DNA of 64,000 bases from Cyrtodaria siliqua (GCA_037043455.1 JAWPHD010005598.1:96172-160171), one strand, 5' to 3'; shown: positions 48,249 through 59,176, counted from the stretch's first letter. A program made the numbers and translations. Notes: generated by a model from the letters alone, not told the origin.

Positions 48249-48339
48249 TTCATTTCTTTATAAAATGTTACCAATCTACAGTCATAGAAACTATTAAAAT
48301 TGTAAAAACTGACAGGTAGATTTCCTTCCAAATGTTGGT

Positions 48340-49030
48340 ACCAAGTGCTACTCAAAGCTGACTGGTTTACTGGCTTGGTCAGTTTCTTATCTCCAAGCTG
48401 ACAGATACCTTGTCTTGTTCATTGACTTGTTCAGTCTCTAAACTGACTGATTCATTGGCCTGTACAGTCTCTAAACAGACTGGTTCATTGGCTTGTTCAG
48501 TCTCTATGCTGACTGGTTCATTGGCTTGGTTAGTCTCTAAACTGACTGGTTCATTGGCTTGTACAATCTCTAAACAGATTGGTTCATTGGCTTGTTCACG
48601 TCTCTATGCTGACTGGTTCATTGGCTTGTACAATCGCTAAACTGAATGGTTCATTGGCTTGTTCACATTGTCTCTGATGAATGGTTCATTGTTCACATCT
48701 CTATGCTGACTGGTTTATTGGCTTGTTCACGTCTCTAAACTGACTCATTCATTGGCTTGTTCAGTCTCTATGCTGACTCATTCATTGGCTTGTTCAGTCT
48801 CTATGCTGACTGGTTCATTGGCTTTTGCAATCTCTAAACTGACTAGTTCATTGGCTTGTACAATCTCTAAACTGACTTGGCTTGTTCACATCTCTATGCG
48901 GACTGGTTCATTGGCTTGTTCAGTCTTTAAACTGACTGGTTCATTGGCTTGTACAATCTCCAAACTGACTGGATCATTTGCTTTTTCACATCTCTTTGCT
49001 GACTGGTTCAATCTCTAAACCGACTGGTTC
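48340..49030. repeat. 33-bp minisatellite, about 20 copies
   Basis: Unit ACTGACTGGTTCATTGGCTT + GTTCAGTCTCTAA (33 bp) with variants GTACAATCTC and ATGCTGACT. Because 33 is a multiple of 3 it gives an 11-residue repeat frame (48410-48640, 48752-49018), broken by indels; no coding evidence. Confidence 0.93.
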
Positions 49031-49044
49031 ATTGACGGCGGGAT

Positions 49045-49330
49045 ATAATGATTTCTGTATATAATGATTTCAGTATTACAGTGCTTTCTGCAGATAATGA
49101 TTTCTGTATAAAACGATTTTGTTCAAGATGATTTCTGTATTATAATGATTTATATATATATAATGATTTCTGTATATAATGAATTTAGGTTTATAATGAT
49201 TTCTGTTTATAATGATTTCTGTATATAATGATTTCTGTAATATAATGATTTTTGTATTATAATGATTTCTGTATATTATGATTGTTGTATATAGTGAGTT
49301 CTGTATTATAATGATTTCTATATATATATG
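49045..49330. repeat. 16-18-bp tandem repeat
   Basis: TATAATGATTTCTGTA-type units with variable spacing, about 16 copies, AT-rich. Confidence 0.9.
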
Positions 49331-49519
49331 CAACCATTTAGTACCTTTTGAGATATATATTATTTGTACAACCTTTTTTAAGCTTTTTTATTTTTTTTAC
49401 CCACCATGTAGATAATTTAAGAGCATGATTGTATGCTTTTTTCGTTGAAGAACAAATTTAAGTTATAAGGTACGTCAGATATTACCGAATTAGAGCAACA
49501 ACATTGAACAATATTAAAT

Positions 49520-50433
49520 GGTAGCTCGCCTGAGCAAAGGTCAAATAAGCTTATGTTATCATATTTTGTCTAGAGATAATGGGATACCGAGTTGTCCGTC
49601 TGTCGTTAACTTTTGTCTCGTTAAGGCGATAGAGCCTTCATTTTTCATCTAATCTTTACCAAATTTTATCAGATTGTAAATGTCAATGAAAGCTTGGACA
49701 AGTTCGAAAACCAGCCAAATCGGACCAGTAATAGCGGAGTTATGGCCCTTGATTTAGTTACAAATGCTATATTTTGCCTCGTTAAGACTATAGGGCCCCC
49801 ATTTTTCATCCGATCTTTACCAAGCTTTACCAGATTGTTAGTGTCAATAAAAGCTCGGATAAGTTCGAAAACCAACCAGATCGGACCGGTAAAAGCGGAG
49901 TTATGGCTCTTGATTTAGTTAAAAATGCAATATTTTGCCTCAAGACGATAGGGCCTTCATTTTTCATCTGATATTTACCAAACTTTACCAGATTGTTAAT
50001 GTCAATAACAGCTTGGACAAGTTTGAAAACCAGCCATATCGGACCAGTAACAGCGGAGTTATGGCCCTTGATTTCGTTAAATATGCTATATTTTGCCTTG
50101 TTAAGGCAATAGTGCCTTCATTTTTTATCTGATCTTTACCAAACTTTACCAGATTTCTTGAATTTTTTTTTTTTCGTTTATTATTTTTATATTTATTATT
50201 ATTTCTTTTATTTTTTTTATTTTTTTATTTTTTTAATTTTTTTTTTATTATTATCTCTACTGGCCAAGTTCGAAAACCAGCCATATCGGACCAGTAATGG
50301 CGGAGTTATGGCTCTTGATTTAGTAAAAAATGCTATATTTTGCCTTTTTAAGATCACTCGCTTCATTGATGTTATAAGAGCCATATTAGCCAGTAGAGCG
50401 TCCATAGGCCCTCTTGGGCCTCTTGTTTCTTAA
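49520..50433 (+). mobile_element. Helitron-like (HINE-like) element carrying ~160-bp repeats
   Basis: Begins around GGTAGCTCGCCTGAGCAAAG (49521) and GTTGTCCGTCTGTCG, followed by about five units of the 160-bp repeat seen at 16.3-17.9 kb (CGGAGTTATGG at 49735, 49896, 50054). A T-rich insertion or expansion lies at 50165-50255. The right end is CCAGTAGAGCGTCCATAGGC then GGGCCTCTTGTTT, also found near 59130-59176. Head plus tandem core plus constant tail fits non-autonomous Helitron-related bivalve elements; not confirmed. Confidence 0.65.
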
Positions 50434-50935
50434 ACAACTTATTCTCAAAAACAGCAAAATTATATTTATCCGGGTATGAAGCCTATTCTAGTATGTTCAA
50501 AAGATCACCTCATCCGGTTAGATGGACCAAACCTTTAGACATCTTCTGATGCCGTCTAAATAACCATTTATCAAATTTTGATTTTTAGTTGTTGTTGAGG
50601 TCACTAATCCAAAAGTTGAGGTCACAGTGATCTAGCAGAGAAAACGGGTTTTCCAAGTTATAACTGCAGCACCTTTCAAACCTAAGATCATGAAACTTCA
50701 TAGATGGACTGCCCATGGGACATGAATGATCCTTGTTTTTGTTGAGGTCACTAGTGTCAGTAGGTCGAGTCATATTAATCTGACACCTAGGAATGCTTTT
50801 TACATAAAAATGTTGGCAAACAGGCATATGATGCCCCGTTAGGCTGCGCTGTTGTTCACAAATGATAAATTTTTCCTATGCTCCAGCACAGTGGAGTTTA
50901 TTTATTTTTTAATCTACAGATATACGGTGAAGGGA
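50434..50935. other. Non-coding, repeat-like
   Basis: Contains two GTTGTTGAGGTCACT / TTTTGTTGAGGTCACTAGTG direct repeats (50590, 50740) about 145 bp apart, hinting at a decayed tandem repeat. No coding. Confidence 0.4.
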
Positions 50936-51110
50936 AAAGTCTAAAAAGCTATCCTCTGAACATGTTAAGTAAGTAAGAGTAGGGCAGATTCCCATTCCTA
51001 TGTATCCTCTCCCTTTCACTGGGGCAGCTATAAATAACTTATACCGTGTTGATGAGTCATTAAACAACCTTTAAGATCAAATCTCCAGTATAAACAGTTA
51101 TATTTGGCAT
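50936..51110 (+). mobile_element. SINE family A, 5'-truncated
   Basis: Counterpart of 17930-18170 in the duplicated block: shares ATGTTAAG, TATGTATCC, TTTCACTGGGGCAGCT, GTGTTGATGAGTCATTAAACA. Shorter by an internal deletion. Confidence 0.75.
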
Positions 51111-51920
51111 GAAGCCTCTCGTCTGATTGACAGATGTGTATAACTCAACTTTCCTGGCCATGTATGGCATCTCCCCAGAGTGATATAGTTTATGAAGAAT
51201 TTATGAAGCTGCTGGGAAAGTTACATTTATTTTACAAGCATTATATAGACAGAAAAAAACAAAGTTTGTACCAAAAAATAAGTCAGACGGTCAACTTGAG
51301 GAATTCAACTTAAACTTTAGGTTTTATTTAAATATTGTGATCAATCTTGTCCCAACCTCATGTTGCTCTTGATTTCAACTGGTATGTGTAAATTATTTAA
51401 TATAAAACAGCACATTTATACGTTGAAAATGAGCCTCTTTTCCAATAACAGAGTGGACTTGTAGCTGTGATACGACTATGATCAACTCTTCAATGTCCTT
51501 AGTTTGTGGATTATCACAGAATGTTAGGATCGAGTGTTGCTCTATCTAAGTTAGCAGATTATTATAGAATGTGTTGACTTGCCATAGAAACATGTACACG
51601 CACATATGTTAAGACTGAGTGTTAATCTAAGTTAGCGGATTATCGTAGAATGTTTTGCCCTAGTAACATGTACACGTGTTAAGATTGGGTGTTAGTCTAG
51701 GTTAGCGCATTATCGTAGAATGTGTTGCCATAGTAATATGTACACATGTGTTAAGATCGAGTATTATCCTAAGTTTGCAGATTATTATAGAATATGTTGT
51801 CATAGCTACAGACATGTGATTTTTATGAAACTTGTCAAAATATATGGTTTGCCACAGTGGTAAAGAATAATAAAAAATAAAACTCAGTAACTTTTCTGTG
51901 TTTTAATAATTTATCCCAGG
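51111..51920. repeat. Segmental duplication, galectin B side, with ~80-bp tandem units
   Basis: Matches 18171-18860. Unlike that copy it has expanded internally into about four ~80-bp units (TTATCGTAGAATGT...ACATGT...TTAAGAT.GAGT near 51530-51790). It lies 7.5 kb from the galectin B stop, so later insertions separated them. Confidence 0.8.
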
Positions 51921-52329
51921 CACAAGTTATGAATAGTTGACATCTTTTCTGCTCTTACTGTTATCGCATTGTTATGGATTACCACTGATATAGTTGTTAA
52001 TACATTTTTAGTGGTAAATAAAAAATAAAAAAACTTACTTTTCAAAATCAGTGGAAAATATTTTTTTATGCGCAAAAGTTGTTTTTGTAAGCAGTTTTAA
52101 TGCAAAATTTTAGTAGTCAGAAATTTTATTTAATTGTTTTAGAGTTTTTATTCAAAAATGGTTTTAATGTGTTGTGTAAATAAATGTAAAGTAAGACACT
52201 CTGAAAGTTTATAGCAAAATATTAAGGCTATCTGAGATTTCTTTATTTGCTGCTGTCCCAGCAACAAGGAATTTACGTGGAAAAAGCCCTTCAAGAATGC
52301 ATTTTGGCTGTAAAATACTTATTTCTCAA
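51921..52329. other. Non-coding, no feature recognised
   Basis: AT-rich DNA, no support for any feature. Confidence 0.5.
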
Positions 52330-53115
52330 CCTTAAAAGGGCCACAACTCTGTCAAAGTTCATTCAACCAGAACATGGCGATGATAATGATCATCGTTGCC
52401 AAGTTTCGTAGAAATCCGGCCAGGGGTTCAGGAGAACTAGTTCGGACAAAGTTCGTGTATTAAAACCTAAGGGCCAAACATCTTTCAACCGGAACAGGGA
52501 GACGATATGCACAACTAGGCTTGGTACTGATCACCCTTGCCATGTTTAGTCTGGACACCATTTGTGTAGTAAAACCTTCAAAGGGCCATAACTCCGCAAA
52601 ATATCAGCTAAAATGCATTCGACCGGAACACGGCGACGATATGCACAACGAGGCATGGTACCGATCATCCATGAAAAGCTCCGTTTAAATCCGGCCAGAG
52701 GTTCAGAACTAGTCCGGACAAAGTTTGTGTATTAAAACCTTGAAACTCCGGCAAAACATAGTCAATCGGAATATAGCGATGGCATGCGCAACTAGGCTTG
52801 GTACTGATCCCTGCAAAGAGGAGAACTAGTCCGGACAAAGTGTGTGTGTGTATTAAAACCTTTAACGGGCCATAACTCCGCCAAAAAATCATTGAACCGG
52901 AACACGGCGACGATATGCACAATTGGGCTTGGTACCGATCATCCTTGCAATGTTTTACAGAAATCCGTCCAGGGGTTCAGGAGAACTAGTCCGTACACAG
53001 TTTGTGTATTAAAACCTTTAAAGGGCCAAAACTCTGCCAAAATCATTCATTCGAAACAGAGCGACGATATGCACAAAGAGGCTAGGTACCGATCATCCCT
53101 GCAAAATTATATATA
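52330..53115. repeat. Tandem array of a bivalve-type ~150-bp repeat
   Basis: Repeated words: AAAGGGCCATAACTCCGCCA, CATTC.ACCGGAACACGGCGA, CGATATGCACAACTAGGCTT, GGTACCGATCATCC, AATCCGGCCAGGGGTTCAGG, GAACTAGTCCGGACAAAGTT. Unit spacing varies (about 110-165 bp) because of deletions. One more copy is at 53625-53835. The reverse of its GGCCATAACTCCGC matches the GCGGAGTTATGGCC core of the 160-bp arrays. Confidence 0.88.
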
Positions 53116-53610
53116 AAAATCGAACTAAAAGTAGCATTCAAGGACGGCAGTCGACCACAAACACACAGAAACAAAGAAGAACTTTAAAGATGAATAAAAG
53201 GCCAAATAAGACATCACAAACAGAAAAGGGTTGACAATATGGCTACCGCCTTGGAACGGTCAGTGGCAAAAATTGCCGCTTGGGGCTTAAACCAGGTTCT
53301 AGGGTGCATCAAACCTTTCACTTACCCTACTGTCATTCCAATAAAACGGGACAGTGTAAATAAAGAAATCCCCGTCATGAACTATTCTCTAACCAACAAG
53401 GCAGCATTAATAAGCAAACAAAAAAGAGTATGATAATGGACCTTTGGAAACGGCCGAGCACGACACATACGAAATATTGCAGTCTCGGTTTGATTGCGAC
53501 TGTTCATGAGCGGTAGTAAAATATGCTAGCTACCGCTCACGCCCTCTAGCCCCGGGTTGAGCAGAACTCAATATTCATAAAATCAACAGTACAATTTTAA
53601 CTATCCCGAA
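53116..53610. repeat. Dispersed repeats: RT-element flank and ORF tail with hairpins
   Basis: 53205-53430 matches 11215-11450. 53430-53610 is the reverse copy of 6840-7050, and on the plus strand reads the tail SLGLIATVHER and stop. Twin hairpins: 53480-53486 with 53496-53502 (one mismatch) and 53507-53516 with 53530-53539. Confidence 0.65.
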
Positions 53611-53624
53611 GATGGCATGCATAT

Positions 53625-53835
53625 GGCGTTGAAATCCGGCAAGAGGTTCAGTTGAACTAGTCCGGACTTTATAGTTTGTGTATAAAAACCTTTATATGGC
53701 TTACCGCCAAAAATCATTCAACCGGAACACGGCGGCAATATGCACAACTAAGCTTGGTACCGATCATCCCTGCAACGTTTCCTTGAAAACCGGCAAGGGG
53801 TTCAGGAGATCTAGTCCGGACCTAGTTTGTGACAT
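53625..53835. repeat. Further copy of the 52-kb repeat
   Basis: About 1.3 units (GAAATCCGGCAAGAGGTTCA, ACCGGAACACGGCGGCAATA, GGTACCGATCATCCCTGC), followed by a CAGACGACATAACAGACAGA simple-repeat tail to 53872. Confidence 0.85.
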
Positions 53836-53872
53836 ACAGACGACATAACAGACAGACAACAGACAGACAGCA

Positions 53873-54539
53873 CAGTGGGTGAGACATAATTAGTGAACCT
53901 TAACATTGCTATCAAAGCATAGTTTTGAATCGCAAAGGGTGTGGAGAGTGGTAAAATTAAATGCATTCACATTTGGACAATATATGCTGTTTTTGTGTGT
54001 GTGTTTACCTGATTACCCATAGGCGGATAGAGCCAAAATACTAAACACTTATTGCGCATCTACACATCCTTTACTAACAATACACCACACATACACTTAA
54101 ATCTCAAAGGGTACAGAAGAAGTAAGCGTCACAAGGCCGATGCTCAGTATTAGTAAATTACTGCAAGTTCCCCAAGTTGTACTCCTGAAGAGGGTCCCCT
54201 TTATGCAGGAGGTCAAAACCCGCTGTATATATGTTGTGTCTCGAGTCCATTAATTGTATTTGAATCATAATCATTCACATTTGGACAATTTATGCCTTTT
54301 TTGTGACTTTTCAACCGATTACCCCCTGGGGAGACCCAATAGGCGCAGCCAAAATCCGAGACATTATTGCATATCTACACATCCTAACAAAGAAAAAGTA
54401 GATATAAAATCGAACAGGAAAAAGAGCATTCAAGGACGACATTCAATCACAAACACACACAGAAACAAACAACAACTATAAAGATGAATAAACGGCAAGA
54501 TATGACACCGCAAACATAATTTAAAGGGGTTGATAATAT
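53873..54539. other. Non-coding with dispersed fragments
   Basis: 54240-54400 and 53930-54080 share CATTCACATTTGGACAAT, CATCTACACATCCT and GATTACCC, an imperfect duplication. 54405-54530 matches 53120-53225 (AAATCGAAC, CACACAGAAACAAA). No gene. Confidence 0.5.
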
Positions 54540-54643
54540 GTAGGGCTACCGCATTGGAACAGTTAGTGTCGAAAAGGCCGATGGGGGTTTAAACCAGGTT
54601 CTGTGGTGCACCAAACCTCACTCTTATCCGCATTGGAACAGTT

Positions 54644-54867
54644 CTTCTTTTCTTTTCTTTTTAAACATATTTATTTTACATCGATTGCGAAACAAGTTCT
54701 TGCAACTTAGATTAATCACTCTCGATGGCTTCCTGGGTAGAACCAGTAATAAGCAATGTGGATTAATTATCTTGCTCAAGGATAAATAACGTGGCCGAGA
54801 CGGAGGATCGAACCCACGACCTCTCGATCAGGAGTTCGGCGCTCTACCACTAGACCACGCACTCCAC
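54644..54867 (-). mobile_element. tRNA-derived SINE (family C), copy 1
   Basis: Flanked by TGGAACAGTT (54634-54643 and 54868-54877). On the minus strand: A box TGGTCTAGTGGTAGAGCGCC, B box GGTTCGATCC, then CCTTGAGCAAGATAATTAAT and a tail of mixed AAAGAAAAG. The head resembles a tRNA but continues into SINE body, so it is not a tRNA gene. Confidence 0.9.
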
Positions 54868-54957
54868 TGGAACAGTTAGTGTCGAAAAAGGCCGATGGGG
54901 GTTTAAACCAGGTTCTGGGGTGCACCAAACCTCACTCTTATCCGCATTGGAACAGTT

Positions 54958-55182
54958 CTTCTTTTCTTTTCTTTTTTAAACATATTTATTTTACATCGAT
55001 TGCGAAACAAGTTCTTGCAACTTAGATTAATCACTCTCGATGGCTTCCTGGGTAGAACTAGTACTAAGCACTGTGGATTAATTATCTTGCTCAAGGATAA
55101 ATAACGTGGCCGAGACGGAGTATCGAACCCATGACCTCCCGATCAGGAGTTCGGCGCTCTACCACTAGACCACGCACTCCAC
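54958..55182 (-). mobile_element. tRNA-derived SINE (family C), copy 2
   Basis: Same SINE, same insertion point in the repeat unit and same flanks (54948-54957, 55183-55192) as copy 1, 314 bp away. A handful of substitutions separate the two. This indicates one insertion followed by tandem duplication of SINE plus unit. Confidence 0.9.
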
Positions 55183-55984
55183 TGGAACAGTTAGTGTCGA
55201 AAAGGGCCGATGGGGGTTTAAACCAGGTTCTGGGGTGCACCAAGCCTCACTCTTATCCGCATTGGAAAAGTTAGTGTCGAAACAGGCCGACTGGGGTGTT
55301 TAAACCAGGTTCTAGGGTGCACCAAACCTCACTCTTATCCGCATTGGAACAGTTAGTTTCCAGAAAGGCCGATGGAGGTTTAAACCAGGTTCTGGGGTGC
55401 ACTAAACCTCACTCTTATCCGCATTGGAAAAGTAAGTGTCGAAACAGGCCGATTGCGGGGTTTAAAACAGGTTCTAGGGTGCACCAAACATCACTCGTAT
55501 CCTATTGTCATCCGAATAATACGGGACAGGGTAAATAAAGATATTCCCGTCAGATTATATTCTCTAACAAACAAGGCAACATTAAAAGGCAATATAAGTA
55601 TAACACAGATAATCATGTATATATGAATATAAAAAACAAAAGCATAGCACGCCACAAAGCAAGTACTCAATGACTAGGCAGGAGCAAGATAAAAAAAAAC
55701 GATAATAAAAAGGAAGATGTAAATACAACAATTAATAGATTTTACTTTCCGGAAGAGGAAATAATTATTTGATAAGAATTAACCGATTAATTAATAAAAA
55801 ATAACTTTAAGTTTATCTAATTAATAGGCTTTAGATGTTTTGAAGCGAAGAATACACTATCCGATATGAACATACACCTATTCAGTTAGATACCCCTATA
55901 AAAAGGCTTGGGAATGCAACTAAACAGATAAATATAGCTACCAATTTACAATAAATGATAGAAATTCTTAATTTGATTGATATA

Positions 55985-56460
55985 ACGCATATTTTGAAAC
56001 ACGTGTTAAGGTAAACAAGCTCGCTGATGGTGCGGCTTTTGCAGACGCTGATAGAACTGCATTATATGATGCAGTTCACGGAGTGATCAAATCCAAGTAA
56101 AACACAATGGACGGTATTAATCTTCATGGATTTGTTCACGTCAAAAGTTTGCTTAACAAGTCTGACGATTATGTACATACAACTGGAACAAAGGAATACT
56201 TTTATTTGGACAATACAGCTGCAGCAGAATCCCGAGATGACCAAGCTGGTTATAATTTATAGTTTACAGCGCGTCATGATTTAATCATAACTAATAAAAT
56301 AGTTGACACTATAATTACATTAAACAAATACTAATTTTTCGAAACAAACATGCTACTTCCTAGTCAAATTCAAATTAGTTAGCTACTGATCGGCGATAAT
56401 GTATTGATTTTCAAATCAAGTGGTGGTGACGGCCGGGTAGTTATCAATAAATTAATTTGA
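55985..56460 (+). pseudogene. Capsid-like protein fragment of a virus-like element
   Basis: A single plus frame stays readable from about 55985 to 56457 with four in-frame stops (56098-56100, 56260-56262, 56332-56334, 56380-56382) and no frameshift. Conspicuous pieces are 'LADGAAFADADRTALYDAV', 'VHVKSLLNKSDDYVHTTG', 'ARHDLIITN' and 'LLPSQIQIS'. The pattern is consistent with a structural protein of Polinton/adintovirus-like elements, as I recall the family; the identification is tentative. It lies 1.3 kb before the first phospholipase fragment, which supports an integrated viral remnant. Not functional. Confidence 0.4.
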
Positions 56461-56689
56461 TACACTTTTTATTTATCGTGGTAGCGTTGCCTGTGCAGTC
56501 TGGCGGTGATAAAACGTTTCCCCGTGCTTGCAATCAGAACTGGTATTTATTCCGATCTTTGGAGATCGCCGAGCCCGATATTTATGTACAGATATCAGAC
56601 GTATATTCACACACTCTTCGTTTTCTTAATTTGATTTTTTCCATTGCTCTAGCCTTTAACGTCTCTGAGTATTGTTTAATCACCCTTTG

Positions 56690-57210
56690 AATATGTTGTC
56701 TGCTTTTTAACTTAGTCTTTTGACTTTTACTTGTGTTTGTTTGTTTGTTTGTTTGGTGTTTTACGTCATTTTCAACACGTGTAAGATTATATATGACGGT
56801 CGATTTTTTTTTGTGGTGGAGGCAGACCACCCACTTTTCCTGGGTAGAACCGGTACTGTACATCCCTCTATCCGTAATAATCGACACTTCCTCACTTCCA
56901 AGTCGAGCTCAAAGTGGGATTTGAACCCGCAGCGGTGAGAGGCGAAGGTTTACAACGCAACGTCGTTAACCATTCGATCACGGAGACGCTGACTTTTACT
57001 TGTGAGACGCAGGCTTTATAACCTCTGCTCCGAATTTTATTTTGCTTATTTCGCCCATTTCTTTCTCGTTTAGAACAAAAACATTTTGTTAGAAACGGCC
57101 ATGAAATGGTATGAAGATACCACACTGAAGGTTCCATTTTCACCGTCATATTCATACCATCTTCGGAATGGCTAAAAGGCTCGTACTATTGACTTTCCTG
57201 CTCAATCCGG
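56690..57210. repeat. Dispersed repeat interrupted by a SINE
   Basis: TATGTTGTCTGCTTTTTAAC...GACTTTTACTTGTG and, after the SINE, AGACGCAGGCTT.ATAACC and CATACCATCTTCGGAATGGCT match 6690-6900, which has no SINE at this point. Confidence 0.8.
56736..56989 (-). mobile_element. tRNA-derived SINE (family B), complete
   Basis: Flanked by the 15-bp duplication TGACTTTTACTTGTG (56721-56735 and 56990-57004). Minus orientation: head with A box GAATGGTTAACGAC and B box GGGTTCAAATCCC, central CGGTTCTACCCAGG and GGTCTGCCTCCACCAC, and a (CAAA)n tail read as TTTGTTTGTTTG at the left. Its tail differs from the nested B copy at 35.7 kb, while the central part is shared. Confidence 0.93.
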
Positions 57211-57784
57211 GGCTTCTCAAATGTCCCCTTGCATAGTCTTTTTGCAAGTAGATTCACAGATTTGGCCGTACAGCTGTACAGATAGACATATATTTAATTA
57301 TGAATTGAATGAACCTCTCTCTAACCTAGATATAATAAAATGTTAACAATTTCAGAGGAGTTTACACAAAAACAAATTACCAACAAAACAAAATAAACGA
57401 ACATGCGTTATTATTAATCTTGATGAATTTACTGGGCCTGGTACACTCTGGACTTGCTACTGCGATAATTATTATTTTGATCCGTTTGGTATAATTCCAC
57501 CATAAGAAGTTACATTCCCAATATAAAATAGAAAACTAATAATAAATCAGTATCAAGATAAAACACAAAAGAGTAGTATGTGGATATTTTTGTTTATTTT
57601 TTATTTACAAGCTACAATACGGGAACTAAGTCTAGGATAGTCTTATACAATACATGTATTAAACACGCAATCAAATTTTATCTATAACTATGACTATATA
57701 TGTATGAGTTACTGTGTAAAGAAGAAATATTACAGATAATGTCAGTTTGCGAAGAATGGTAGATCAATGTTAAAATCAACATGC
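57211..57784. other. Non-coding, AT-rich
   Basis: No supported frame or repeat copy. Confidence 0.45.
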
Positions 57785-58375
57785 GCATCATGTGAAATTA
57801 TCAAAATACAATTTGTTAAAAGTACAAAAGGTGAGAATATTGATATTCCTAAAAGCTTTACTTTCTTTATTACCTAAAAAAGGGGTTAACACTTCCTGGT
57901 ATATTGCGAACCGAGTAATCCAATTAATAGTGGAGAACCATCAAATGAATTTTATGCTATTTTTAAAGATCATGATTATTATTATGATGAAACTTCTAAT
58001 ACTAAATGAATGTGTGATAAAAACATGCGGACTAGTTTTAGAACTAGTAAGTCTAAGTCACTTTATTATCTCTATATCACTAAATTGCTAAGAACTTGAG
58101 TATTAAACTTTTTATAAGTACAAACTATAAACTTGGACTTGGCGCATCAGAGAAAATTACAAAATAGATATAGAAAAATATTAATTTCAACAAACAATTC
58201 AAAATGGAATATGATGTTGGCCGTGATCTTTTTAGACACAAAATACAGCAAAATCAATAAACTAAAAAGATTACAGTTGGAATGGATACTAATAAATATG
58301 TTTAAAACAATGAAAGAAAATAAACAGATACTAAGTAAATTAAAATGTGAGATATATGATTTTATAGGTTCTTAG
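57785..58375 (+). pseudogene. Parvovirus-type phospholipase A2 domain remnant, copy 1
   Basis: Paralogue of 60590-60945. Readable plus-strand pieces: a 'LLPKKG' stretch near 57860-57885, then after a 1-base frame change 'SNPINSGEPSNE' (57915-57950) and the His-Asp pair at 57971-57976 followed by Tyr-Tyr-Tyr-Asp. Two glycines of the calcium loop are replaced. A stop interrupts the frame near 58005. Weak coding-like DNA continues to 58375. Clearly inactive. Confidence 0.65.
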
Positions 58376-58529
58376 TAAATAGTTTCATTGGGAGGGGGAT
58401 ATAATACTACTACTTTTGTTAAAATACTCTAACTCTATAATATTGGTAAAATAATATTATTTTATTGGATTTGTAAATGGGGCTTTATCCATAGTTAGTA
58501 GTATAGAATTAAATAAACTGGGTGTTCGA
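58376..58529. other. Non-coding
   Basis: Short AT-rich spacer without features. Confidence 0.5.
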
Positions 58530-58725
58530 GCAACGTTTTTCCAATCGGTCCGCTCAAACAATTGTGAAATTTGTGGTGTGGCTAAGGTAGCAAATATGCC
58601 ATTTAGTTTTTGAGACTGATTGGAAGTTTTTCTAGTAAGTTTGTTCAAATAATTGTGAAATGTGTGGTGTGGCCAAAAGGTTGGAAAATATGCCATTTAT
58701 GTTTTGAGACCGATTGGGAAACTGC
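58530..58725. repeat. ~111-bp tandem duplication
   Basis: CAATTGTGAAATTTGTGGTGTGG / ATAATTGTGAAATGTGTGGT blocks and ATATGCCATTTA.TTTTGAGAC.GATTGG occur twice, about 111-115 bp apart. Confidence 0.8.
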
Positions 58726-59176
58726 GATTGAACCACTCGTTTCTATACTACTGCTAGGTCAAGAAAAAGAAAGAAGAAAGCATGGATACAATCAAAAACT
58801 AGCCATGTCGGACTCGAGACAGCACTTAAATAAAATTAAAAATGCTAAACTTTGCTTTTTAAACTCTATAGCTCCTATAGTATTCATCAGAAGTTACCGA
58901 ACGTATTCAAAAGGGTAATATCAAAATGGATACGTTTAAAACCAGGGATATTTGCTTCTGACACCCAATCCTGACCCCACTACCTTTCCCCTCCCAGCGC
59001 ACTCAAACAGTTTCATTTTAGAGAATAGAAGCTCTGTTTTTCATTCAATTACTATCAAATTTGTGAGTCGATTTTATAAATGAGATAAGAATTATTTTAA
59101 AAAACAACAACATTAGGGACAACACACAGCTTTAAACCAGTAGAGCGATATAGGCTAACTCGTGGGCCTCTTGTTT
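58726..59176 (+). repeat. Right end of a Helitron-like element
   Basis: Diverged 160-bp-type words (CAAAAACTAGCCATGTCGGA, AAAATTAAAAATGCTAAACTTTGC) are followed by CCAGTAGAGCGATATAGGCT and GGGCCTCTTGTTT at 59135-59176, as at 50395-50430. Confidence 0.55.

Larger units (their letters stand above)
54540..55700. repeat. ~82-bp tandem repeat from the RT-element flank, with two SINEs
   Basis: Units containing TTGGAACAGTTAGTGTCGAA, GGGTTTAAACCAGGTTCTGG and GTGCACCAAACCTCACTCTT recur near 54551, 54868, 55183, 55264, 55346 and 55425. 55500-55700 continues into sequence matching 11350-11530. Two of the units carry a SINE. Confidence 0.88.

Noticed and set aside
54644..55182. tRNA genes
   Set aside because: A and B boxes are present, but the sequence continues into a SINE body with target duplications; also true at 35709-35974 and 56736-56989.
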